64,000 bases of DNA, taken from positions 184,001-248,000 of the forward strand of contig JAJEKV010000295.1 of the NCBI GenBank assembly GCA_021234155.1. The letters run 5' to 3'. Of the stretch, positions 1 to 9,006 are shown piece by piece. How positions within the stretch are numbered: position 1 is the stretch's first letter; the number at the start of each line of letters is the position of its first letter. Made by a program: the position numbers and the translations under genes. The notes beneath the pieces were generated by a model. The model worked only from the letters and a program-made list of their open reading frames with translations. It did no database searches and had not been told where the DNA came from. Source of the DNA: Isoetes taiwanensis. Its lineage: Eukaryota > Streptophyta > Lycopodiopsida > Isoetales > Isoetaceae.

Positions 1-1087
1 AAAATTTTAGAGTGGTAGTGTGGAAACCTGAATATGGTAAAGTATGGGAGGATGGACATTGTTAAATGCTGATAAATGACATGCTTCTGCGCTTATAGGA
101 TGTGCACATCTCAGAATTTTATATGTCCTTCTGTTGCTAAAATAGGGTTTTCTAGTTGGACTTGGAAGTAGGTTATGCATTGGAGTTTATATTTTTTCAT
201 CTCCAACAGTTTGGAGGAGACTACAAGTTCTAATCCAAGTAAGCTTTAGCTTTGCCCACGGATCCCAGTTGTCATGATACATCATCCTACATGTCTTAAA
301 TGTGACATGTATTGGGAATTAGCTTGATCATCTTTGATTGGAGTTATTAAAACTAGTGCCATTTTTGTATGCTCGGTGTTCTGTATGGTTTGGATTTGAC
401 AATGCATTTGATCAATGCAGTAGTTGCTTGAGTAGATGTATGCACATCGAGGCGCACTTTCGGTGTAGATTTTGGTTTCTGATAGGTGGCTTTTGGGTAG
501 GGAATTAACATTTTCGGACTAACATTGTTGGGTACTCTCGATTACAAGAAGTCATCGTTACATTTTGCTCTTTTTTTGCTTTTTCATACATCTTTTGTGG
601 ATGCGGATCATGTGCCAAAAACAAGGTATGTTCACTTCCTTAGTGCTAATTTCTTGCCAACTGTTATGGAAGTATATAAAGTATATGAAAATAAGGATGA
701 AACAACAAATAGTACTGTTGAGGTTTCAGATTTTTATAAGCTCATCATTTTTGTTCTTGCTCAGTATACCCAAAACTGCATGGTCCAAATTGTCTAGGCG
801 GCAAGGAGTTCATTCCATCCTCTTCTTAAAGGAAACTACTAGTCCCGGTGATTGAGGAATCAAAAGGAATGGCGGATAGAATGGGTTGTTGTTTTTGCAG
901 ATTTGCTTGTCCCCAAATGGAGAATACAAGAAATTATTTTCCCACCAAGGAAATGGACTTTGCCATGAAATGAATAGGATCACCACTACAATGAGGGAAT
1001 GCTGCATTGAAACCATCGTTCTCTATTCTTTGTTGCTATTTTTCTTCCTGGTGATTATGTATATTTTGATTGGGGTATTTGTTTCAG
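1..1087. other. spacer, no firm gene; possible exon debris
   Basis: Mostly AT-rich sequence with pyrimidine-rich runs typical of plant introns. A short open segment at 525-624 (ending in VPKT before a possible GTATGT splice donor at about 626) could be an exon of the gene whose last exon is called at 1088-1246. The reading is short, hydrophobic and unsupported by a recognisable family. I see nothing else that can be named here. Confidence 0.3.
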
Positions 1088-1246
1088 GTTTATCCCTATC
1101 CATTCTTGAATAAATTTCGTGAACCAGAGGGTGTTATCGTAACGTCTATTATTGGTTTGAGTACAGTAGCTTTGTTCTTTACTTTGGGTGCTAAATTGCC
1201 CAATGTTGAAACTTCTAGGAGATTGAAAAAGTTGAAAGGTGTTTGA
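1088..1246 (+). CDS. terminal exon of a membrane protein gene (FAR-17a/AIG1-like?)
   Basis: The segment begins right after a long pyrimidine-rich tract ending in TTTCAG (a textbook splice acceptor) and reads open for 52 codons to a TGA. It starts VYPYPFLNKF, continues with a hydrophobic stretch (about residues 16-34, IIGLSTVALFFTLGAKL) and ends with a basic tail (SRRLKKLKGV). An aromatic and proline motif, a last transmembrane helix and a basic cytosolic tail resemble the C-terminus of plant FAR-17a/AIG1-like integral membrane hydrolases, where a YPF-type motif precedes the last helix. That family link is a guess from the pattern. The upstream exons lie outside the window or in the poorly readable first kilobase. 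It could also be a decayed copy. Confidence 0.35.
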   Translation, partial: VYPYPFLNKFREPEGVIVTSIIGLSTVALFFTLGAKLPNVETSRRLKKLKGV

Positions 1247-1816
1247 GGGAAGCGGGCAATTTGTTTGGCATATAAGAAAAGGTAAATGAATTCTGAAGAT
1301 AACCCACGTCTCAAAGATAGCTTTGTTGGAACTGCTGGATGAAAAAGGAACGCTTAAGAAGCTATTCTTTTCCTTTTTACTACCTCCATGTAGTGAAGAT
1401 ATTTCATATTGAATTGCATCTTGTCTGATTCAGTTGATATGCCATGACCATCCTCCCAGATCCTTCTAAATATACTAAATAAATAGACAATCGTTGCTGA
1501 AGAATCCAACAGCTCTCATGGAAAACTTATTGTTATACAAGAAACTTATTGCGGTCTCTTCCCGAACCTCCTATGTGTAGGGAAGTGGGTTCAGGCCATT
1601 CCCCTTTATCAACCCACTTGATGATTTGACTTGTGTCCGTTGGGAGGTATAGGCCTTGGCCGCGAACAATGTTGTTGTTCCAATAACTAAACTAACTTTG
1701 TGAAAACGTCAATGTCAAAGACGCTAAAATATTTGTAGTGCCAACTAATAGCAATTGTCAATTCTTAAAACGTAGCTTAGGTTCTAGTCCACGACATATC
1801 TGAAGATACTGATCTC

Positions 1817-1943
1817 CATGTCAAATTCACTTAAAGCTACAAAGTTTTTTGGGCCATAGACATGCTTGTTCAATTCTAATGGACATGTCAAATTCACCTA
1901 AAGCTACAAAGTTTTTGGGCCACAGACATGCTTGTTTAATTTA
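1817..1943. repeat. 67-bp tandem duplication
   Basis: CATGTCAAATTCAC starts at 1817 and again at 1884, and the two units match over most of their length (both contain AAAGCTACAAAGTTTTT and ACATGCTTGTT). The few substitutions make this an old local duplication. Confidence 0.75.
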
Positions 1944-2029
1944 GGAATGTCTACTATCAATCAAAGATGTCTCCCAATTACTATGCTAATGTAGTGGTGC
2001 TACGTGGTAATTGATTCGCCAATAAGAAA

Positions 2030-2442
2030 TAATTGTATTTTGCACGTACGAAATCAACACCATATAGTATCCCGCTTGAAATCTTATAGTATTTTGCGAA
2101 TCTTGTTATACAGTATAGCAAATTTTGTACTTGCATACCCCACAAACGAGGAACTTTACGTACAGTATAGATTAAGGAATAAGGGGTGAATATGCCTATC
2201 CAACAGCTCTCGTTGCCCGAAGTCACCCCCCGTGTGAATATGCACCCAAACCAAAGGGGGTTTAAGGGGGATTTTAATTTAAATGTGTTGGACCCAATGG
2301 TTGTGTTAATTAATGTTAATGGTAGTTATGTGTTGGTTGTTAATGTCAATGGTTGTTATGTGTTGGTTGTTATTTGTTGGGGGATTTAATTTTTATATGT
2401 TGTATGCCTCATAATTGTATTTTGCACGTACAAAATCAACAC
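2030..2442. repeat. 31-bp direct repeat pair enclosing 350 bp
   Basis: A 31-bp segment containing ATTGTATTTTGCACGTAC occurs at 2030-2060 and 2412-2442 with one mismatch. The enclosed DNA includes GT-rich imperfect tandem copies (GTTATGTGTTGGTTGTTA). Short direct termini around a small interior could be a tiny LTR-type element or simply a local duplication. No primer-binding site or coding content is visible. Confidence 0.45.
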
Positions 2443-3133
2443 TATAAAAACCAGAAAAAAAAACTAGAATTCATTTGAGGCTTTCATCACCTGTAGCTTT
2501 TGAATTTGATCACAATAAAACAAATAGAACATAAGTAAAAATTACCATAAAGATAGAGCAGATTGATCCCATTATTCTGAAAGTCATAAAGTTTGCAACA
2601 CAAAGAAAACCCCCTGTTATTATGCTACATATTGTTACTTCCGCTACAACTATTTCTCTTTCACAATGACACCATTCTTTATCAATCCATATGATTTTGG
2701 ATGCTCCATCTCTAGCTTAAAGGTAATGCATGATTCACCTTATGGTTCGATTAAAGTTCCAAACCTACAATATAAATGCATTCTTGTGGCCACTGTTTGA
2801 CTGATCTGCGTGACATGGAAAAGGGCGTGGAATAATCCGCCTGTTGTGTGCATAAGAATCCGTTTGTTGATTGAAGCTAAAGGCTGGCTGCTATGAACAA
2901 TCCGGCAGCCAGGAATATCCAAGAGTTAAACTCTTTTTGAATCTGCAGCAAATCTTAGGAAGGAAACAAAAGGGGTTTTGCAGCACTACATTGTAGAATC
3001 AGAAAACCAATTCCTTGTAAAAAAAAAACAACTGAAGAAACATTAAAAAACAAATACCTTTGTAAGTGTGAGCAAAAAATCCATCTCATGGTAGTAAAAT
3101 CCACTCCGGCAATAAGAATCCAAGAGCGCAAGT

Positions 3134-3254
3134 ACACATGCACTTGCACTTGCACAATACACATGCACATGCATATACATGCACATGCACACACATGCAC
3201 ATGCATGTGCACATGCACATGCATACACATGCACAGTATTCATGCACAAACACA
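3134..3254. repeat. ACATGC-type hexanucleotide satellite
   Basis: About 120 bp of interrupted CACATG/CATGCA repeats. Because CATG and TGCA are self-complementary, the tract reads similarly on both strands and yields spurious open frames rich in Thr/His/Cys on one strand and Met/Cys/His on the other. These frames are not genes. Confidence 0.85.
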
Positions 3255-3631
3255 TGCAGAGAAAGACAACAACCCTCGGATTGTTCCAACCAACGAAAAT
3301 CAACGGCCCATAAAGGGTGCACTCTAGAAATACTATTTAGTACACCTCAACGAATACAACAACGAAATCATAGAAAAACCATGTGAAAAAGCGTATAAAA
3401 ATCTAAAAGTAACCCCCTGTTATTGTGCTACATATACATGTGGTAGTTCTACGTGGTAATAAAAGTATGGTGCAAAGAAAAATGGCTATTTCCATAACAA
3501 CTCTACACTTAAACATAACATTTAATTAACCTAAATCATAAGTTATGAAACAAACAAACTATGCGGTTCCAACGTCTAAGCTTTCCAATCCAAAAATAGA
3601 CGATTCAAATGCATTTTGTCTCTCCCTCTAA

Positions 3632-3750
3632 TTTTTTTTTTTTTTTTGAAGGACGAAAGCCGAACAGTTTATTAATTAGATAAAAAATACAAAATTTACA
3701 TGTCTCATCTAACTGTGTAAGCACAAAAAGATGCCATGGAGCACAATGTA
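3632..3750 (-). mobile_element. 3' end of a retroposon, reverse orientation
   Basis: A 16-base T run (3632-3647) is followed by GAAGGACGAAAGCC and then GTTTATTAAT. Read on the - strand this is a short terminal sequence with an AATAAA-like signal running into a poly-A tail, the usual 3' end of plant L1-type elements and their SINE partners. The 5' limit is not visible and no target-site duplication was found by eye. Confidence 0.45.
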
Positions 3751-4177
3751 CTTACTCCAGAATAGGAGACTAACTATAAGAATCAATTCGAAGATACTGA
3801 ATTTAGATGCGTTCCATCATTTGTTATTCAAGCACAAAAGCTCTGGTTTGCAATACTTGGAGCTCAATTTGAAATAGGGAATCGTTACATGCTTTTCAAG
3901 GTCTGTATTTGTGTTTTTTCTTGCTTTGATAACTTTGCTTACTTTGGGCAATTACAGGATGCTTGCAAGCAGAAAAGTAACACAGACCAATACGTTACAC
4001 TCAAACCCCAATGTCCATGTGTCCAGTTGGATCCTAGTCCAAGAGGATCTCAACATCTAAGGAGGAGTTAGTGATGCAAATGGGTACCATCATCTTCACA
4101 AAATGACAATGTTCTAAAATAGCAATTTTGATTGATTATAAAAACATAACTTTCAAGTATGATTTAAGCCACCTCAA

Positions 4178-4193
4178 CCTCCGGCCCCGGAGG
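4178..4193. other. GC palindrome next to the LINE A1 5' junction
   Basis: CCTCCGG-CC-CCGGAGG is a perfect 7-bp inverted repeat about 65 bp upstream of the point where LINE A1 homology begins. It stands out from AT-rich surroundings. A similar GC hairpin occurs at 41996-42020 before an A run, so it may belong to a retroposon end. Confidence 0.5.
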
Positions 4194-4254
4194 GCAACCC
4201 TCTGTGCGCAGCACCTTGTTAATATTAGGTTAAGCCCTAAATTCGAATTAGGAC

Positions 4255-7200
4255 ATGGCATTTTTCACGGAGACATGGGAGCATGAGGAAAGCGGACTTC
4301 CGGAAATACCAGGATTTGCAGCTGTGTGTTCCTTATGGAACAAGAAAGGTTGGCGAAGAAGAGGATATGGAGGGGTTGCATGTTATGTCAGAACGGAAAT
4401 GGTGCATCTAGTTAAAGTTATAAAAAAGAGAGACACAAAGCAGTACATATGGGTGGAGGTTCCGGGAAGGGACGGTAAGAGAATCTTTATCGCAGGGTGC
4501 TATTTCCCACCGCTGCAGAAAGGCACATATCAGAGATACAATTTAGACTTTGAAGATCCCTTCCAGCAGTTGGAGCTTGATAGCATGGAGTTGATGGAGT
4601 TGGGGGAGGTGGTCCTTGTAGGGGACTTTAATGGTAGAACGGCAGGAAAACAAGTAGCTTTGGCGAGCAATGAAGGAGATCCGGTGTGGATGGATCAAAT
4701 TGATGACAATGAACTAAATATGGCAGGCTGGGCTCGTAACACATTGGATCGAGACAAGTGGCCTACTGCAATGGGAAACTATTTGTTGAGTATGTGTGGA
4801 GGCTTAAACTTGGTAATCTACAATGGGATAAGGAATTTCCCAGGCGCTGAGCGTTGCACATGCAAGGGCAAAAGCATAGTCGATTATCTCATTGCATCGG
4901 AGAATTTCCTAGAGCAAGTTATGCATTTCCAAATATCGGATGTTAGAAAAGAATCAGATCATGTACCTCTAATAGCACACATTGCAATCACTGGAAAAGT
5001 GCAATACCAGGCACATGTTAACATTGACCGCATTCATGTCAATCCAAGGAAAAAAGATAAATATCAGGAATATTGCGAGGAATGTATAGAAAAGATAGAT
5101 TGGCCACGTGGGGCTGCCATGATGAGCGAGGTTCTGACCTCTCTGGCACTTGATGCAGCAAGAAAATGCTTTGATTCAGGAAGAAGAAGAAAGGGCCTGC
5201 CGCATAATGGGTGGTTTGATGAAGAATGCAATCTAAAAAGGGCGCAATATAAGAGGGCATATGGGCAAGAAAGGCTACGGTTAATCAAAGAGTATAAGAC
5301 TCTGGTCAGGCGCAAGAAAAGAACATTTATAGGCCTTAAGCAAGAAGAGCTGGTCACAAAACTACTAGCAGACCCAAATCAATTCTGGAAGAGAATGAAA
5401 CGCAAGCAGCAAAGCAGTACACAATTGTCATTGGAGGACCTTGTAGGCCAAGTAAAGAAGCTTTATCACATTGACAATGTTGTTGATCAAGAGCAAGTGG
5501 GCAAATCTGAATTAATTTTCTCGGCAGATGATGTACATGATGGCTTGGCAAAACTTGCAAATGGGAAAGCGGCTGATAGCTTGGGCATGGTGGCTGAAAT
5601 GCTTAAATGTGCAGGAGCAGGGGTAGTTGGAAAAATAACAGAAATGCTAAACTTTGCAATGCAAGAGGGGTTCCCACTGGCATGGCAAATTAATCGGGTT
5701 GTCCCAATCCATAAGGCAGGGGATGCGCGCGATCCGAATAATTATCGGATGATTATGGTGAGCAATCTATTTGCAAAGCTATTTGCTACTATTCTTGAGC
5801 ATAAGATCATTACATGGGCCGAAATGCATGAGGGCGCCAAGGGACAAGCGGGTTTTAGACCCAATAAATGCACCATTGATCACTTGGTCACATTTGAGCT
5901 ATGATGGACACAAAAAGGGGACTAGAAAACCATTGTTTGCGTGGATTCGTAGACTTTTCTAAGGCATTTGATATGGTGCCTAGGGGAATTTGTGGGAGAG
6001 TTTGAGAGAATTAAGGTGCCCTGCATACACACGAGAGATGTTTGTCTTGGATACTATATGATAAGGTGCTAGTGAAATTATCATTCCCATTTGACGGTCA
6101 GTGCGCAGAGCAGGTGGAAAGTAATATTGGCGTCAAGCAGAGATGTCCTCTCTCACCTATGCTTTTTGGTATCTTTATTGATGACTTGGAAAATTGGATT
6201 GTCGCTCGGGGTGGAGGTGGTACCCAACTTGCGGGATATGTTATTCTTTTGTTGCTATATGCGAGATGACATCGCCTTACTATCCGGGAGTATGGGAGAT
6301 ATGCAAAGAATGACTAGACACATTAGGGAGCTTTTGTGAGGCAAAGGGCATGAGGGTGAACTTGAGAAAACCAAAAGTTATGATATTTGGGACAAATTTG
6401 GATGAGAATTATGCATTCACATATAAAGGGGAGCCAGTGGAGATCACAGATTCATACAAATACTTGGGGCTAATAGTGGACAAACATTTTCGGTGGAACC
6501 GCCTGATAGAGCAAAGGGTTAACTGAGGGATCAAGGCATTATTTGCCATGCAAAAGCAAAGGTTTGAGGAATGAAACTGGAACTTTGGTCTTAAGAGAAC
6601 TCTTTTAAAACACTAGTGCGTGGCGGTAGTATTGTATGGGTGTGAAGTCCGGGGGCTGGACTCTCCCCGAGTCGTGGGCGAAAATCAAAGCGGGTGCAGA
6701 AAAATTCCTACACCATGAGCTTGGGGTCAAAATGCATACACCATATGAAATGGTCTTAGAGAATGTGGGCTAATGCGCTTAGAATGTGAGGCTATATGCC
6801 ATTACTTGACATATTTGAGCAGGATGGGGGGCTTGGACTAGCTCTCAAAGCAACCATGGATAAGGGCTGGTATGCGGATGGGATGATTTGGCTATAAAAA
6901 TGGGGCATCCCGATCCAGGAGCTAGCAAGTAACAAGAATCGGATCCGTGACTGGGTACATGAAAAGGTACAAATAAAAATGTGGCATGCACCTGGCATCA
7001 AAATGGCACATTATCGGGAAGAAATGAATCCCATGTTGCTAGAAGCGAACTATCTACATGAGAATATCTCCTTGGCCAAGAGATATGCTATTAGCAGAAT
7101 GCGCCTTAGTGCTCACCATTTGGGTGTAGAGGTAGGCAGATGGTATAATATACAGCGAGAGTATCGGACCTGCAGGGCGTGTGGCTCAGATGAGGTAGAG

Positions 7201-7434
7201 GATGTATGTCCAGCTTACCAGACATTGAGAGACAGGTTTAATGTTCAACCATATAGCTTGCAACAGTTTTTCGATATGCCAGGCACCATAGTTGGTAGCT
7301 TCCTATTGGACTTGATGAAGCTACGGGAAGTGGCAATCAAATATGTTATCGAATCAAGTGGAGATGAGATAGCAGAGAGCGATGGCGAGATACTCGATGA
7401 CGAGTTCTTGCCGGATGATGATATATTTTCTTAG
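4255..7434 (+). pseudogene. ORF2 of LINE A1: endonuclease-reverse transcriptase, broken
   Basis: The first 1650 bases are one open frame (4255-5904). It holds an exonuclease-endonuclease-phosphatase type endonuclease (ETWEHE, GDFNGR near 4623, SDHVPL near 4957) and the N-terminal half of a reverse transcriptase (VVPIHKAGDARDPNNYR, QAGFRPNKCTIDHLVTF). The frame is lost just after HLVTF near 5900 and shifts repeatedly. RT motif C is split (LLLYA then RDD near 6260). The QGCPLSP loop reads QRCPLSP. The C-terminal frame 6979-7434 keeps the thumb and tail region, but the zinc finger has lost about eight residues including its histidine (CRACGSDEVED runs directly into VCPAYQ). The start is set by truncation, so the first ATG is not a real initiator. 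It is not functional. Confidence 0.9.
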
Positions 7435-7519
7435 TGATGTATTCTGTATTTGGTCTTATGGATCTGATGGTCTGAAAAGACGAAATAATACAATTCACTT
7501 CACTTCACTTCACTTCACT
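4259..7519 (+). mobile_element. LINE A1, 5'-truncated (TC)n-associated non-LTR element
   Basis: Homology with the neighbouring element A2 begins inside the first part of the endonuclease (FTETWEHE) and continues to the 3' end. ORF1 and the start of ORF2 are therefore missing, as in an abortive target-primed reverse transcription. The 3' untranslated region is short. It carries the family stem-loop (degenerate here) and a run of TTCAC pentamers (about 7494-7519) that merges into a (TC)n tract. There is no poly-A tail. Of the array copies A1 and B1 are the most decayed. Confidence 0.85.
7453..7481 (+). other. 3' stem-loop of LINE A1 (degenerate)
   Basis: GTCTT pairs with AAGAC on the outside and GATC with GGTC (one G-T pair) around a TGAT loop on the inside. 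It sits at the same place before the pentamer tail as the better-preserved stems of A2, A3, B1 and B2. Confidence 0.6.
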
Positions 7520-7541
7520 TCTCTCTCTCTCTCTCTCTCTC
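7520..7541. repeat. (TC)n tract between LINE A1 and A2
   Basis: 22 bp of pure TC, preceded by the TTCAC pentamers of A1 and followed by pyrimidine-rich sequence (CCCTCTCTCCCTCTCC) that leads into A2. It forms the junction between two elements in the same orientation. Confidence 0.9.
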
Positions 7542-7795
7542 GCCCCCCCTCTCTCCCTCTCCCTCCTCTCTCTAGGCGGAACCCTAGGCGCTTGTTCTGT
7601 GCGCTCAAAAAAAAATCCCTGTCGATGCAAGAAACTCTTGCTCCAACTGCTCTGTTTTCTGTTTTTCTGAGACAAGGCTAGGGCCTGTCGCGTGGGCTTA
7701 GCACTTCCGGCATTTCTGGCTGTGGATTACGGCCCAGCCTGAGCCACGGTTTGGGTAGTTTCTGAGGTAGATTCGTTGCAGAGGCTTTGAGGCAG

Positions 7796-8992
7796 ATGGC
7801 AAAGACAAGAAAGGATGAAAAGGTTAGTGCTTCCACTAAGACTAGTACTGCTGCTGTTGATAAGGATGCTGCAAGCCCCGAGATACAAGCTGTCAAAGGA
7901 CTCCAGAGGATTTCGTCCAGGTTAGAAGCGAAATATCTTAAAAAAAACCCTTTGGATGCAGATGGCAGTGATGGTGACTCAGCCATGAAATCTGGGCCAC
8001 CGGAAATGTTAGAGGGGGATTATTTGACAGGTCAAAGCATGGAATCTGCTGCTATATCCGAAACAGGGGACCCAGCATCCAAACAGGCCGAAATAGTTGA
8101 AACAGGGGACCCAGCAAAATCCGGCAGTTCCAAACAGGCCAAAATAGTTGAAACTGGGGAAATAATGCTGGAAGAATTTGATACAGAGGGAAGCACTAAG
8201 CAAGCAACTGGAAAAACGAACCTGAACCCCAATTTAAACCTGAGCCAGCACGACATTGGAAGCCTGCTCACCAATCTAAACTTGGTTATGCTGAAACTAA
8301 TGGATACTTTGGATCGAATGAGGAAGGAGGCATCAAATAAAGACTCAGAAATGATTTGTGCATTGCGCCAGATCTCTTGCTCTCTGTCTGAATTGCAGCA
8401 AGACAACAGGTCATTAAGGGAGGAGTTCTCTGCTTTGAAAATAGAAATGAAGCAAGAAAACCAAAACCTTAAAGAAGAGATTAACAGTATCAAAGAAAGG
8501 GAAATGGAAGTAGTAAGTGACGATGATGAGGAAGATGGAGATGTTGCTGAGTCTGTTAAGGAAGTAGTCAATAAATTGAGCTCCCAAATGAACGATATTT
8601 TGGAGCAGCAGGAGAGGCAGAAACGTGCACTTAATTTGAGGGTTGCAGGTCTCCCAGAAATGGAAAACGAAAACATAAGGAATGAAGTTGCCCATTTTTT
8701 TGCGTCTCAAATGAAACTGGAAGGTATTGAGATTGAAGATGCTTTTAGAGCAGGCCCGAAGGGATCTAAGCCACGAAATGTGGTGGTGAAATTCGCTAAC
8801 TGGACCAGCAGAGTGAAAGTGCTTCAGAAAAAGACAGAGTTGAAGGGGGCAAATATATGGATCAATGAAGACCTTACCAAAGAGCAATATGAGCATGGCA
8901 AGATAGAAATTCGAAGTTTAAGATGGCAAAGCAGAACAACCAAAAGGTTTTTTGGAAGAATGGGAAGGTGCAAATATCGGAATAGGGAATAG
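7796..8992 (+). CDS. ORF1 of LINE A2: coiled-coil RNA-binding protein
   Basis: The start is the ATG of MAKTRKDEK; an in-frame TTG lies just upstream. The 398-residue protein has a variable, charged N-terminal third with internal duplications (the phrase ETGDPA-KQA-IVETG recurs around residues 85-130). A heptad-rich coiled coil follows from about residue 165 to 270, then an L1 ORF1p-like RNA-recognition module (LNLRVAGLPEMENEN, RNVVVKF, LKGANIWINEDLTKEQ). In L1 elements such proteins trimerise and coat the element RNA as a chaperone. The last ~20 residues look frame-shifted: the +1 frame reads NNQKVFWKNGKV, matching the ends of A3 and B2. One base is therefore probably lost near 8925 and the natural C-terminus is altered. 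Confidence 0.85.
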   Translation: MAKTRKDEKVSASTKTSTAAVDKDAASPEIQAVKGLQRISSRLEAKYLKKNPLDADGSDGDSAMKSGPPEMLEGDYLTGQSMESAAISETGDPASKQAEIVETGDPAKSGSSKQAKIVETGEIMLEEFDTEGSTKQATGKTNLNPNLNLSQHDIGSLLTNLNLVMLKLMDTLDRMRKEASNKDSEMICALRQISCSLSELQQDNRSLREEFSALKIEMKQENQNLKEEINSIKEREMEVVSDDDEEDGDVAESVKEVVNKLSSQMNDILEQQERQKRALNLRVAGLPEMENENIRNEVAHFFASQMKLEGIEIEDAFRAGPKGSKPRNVVVKFANWTSRVKVLQKKTELKGANIWINEDLTKEQYEHGKIEIRSLRWQSRTTKRFFGRMGRCKYRNRE

Positions 8993-9006
8993 AGGCCATC
9001 AGGATT

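Larger units (their letters stand above)
1247..4177. other. spacer with small repeats, no gene seen
   Basis: No open frame in this stretch looks like a known protein. It holds a 67-bp tandem duplication (1817-1943), a 31-bp direct repeat pair (2030/2412), a GT-rich imperfect tandem of about 30-36 bp (2308-2385), an ACATGC hexamer satellite (3134-3254) and a poly-T-initiated retroposon end (3632 onward). Segments near 1985, 2608 and 3412 share the phrase TGTTATTNTGCTACAT or GTGGTAAT. This suggests several decayed copies of one short repeat. Confidence 0.4.

Noticed and set aside
1555-1680. Possible tRNA or structured RNA in a GC-richer stretch
   Set aside because: I could not form a cloverleaf or a B-box, and the apparent pairings were short.
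3043-3386. His/Thr/Cys-rich overlapping frames on both strands, metallothionein-like at first sight
   Set aside because: They are translations of the ACATGC hexamer satellite and show no conserved Cys spacing.
8032-8896. Long antisense frames opposite LINE ORF1 (214 and 160 codons)
   Set aside because: Their Ser/Phe/Ile-rich composition mirrors the Lys/Glu-rich sense coiled coil; the sense frame has the recognised domains.
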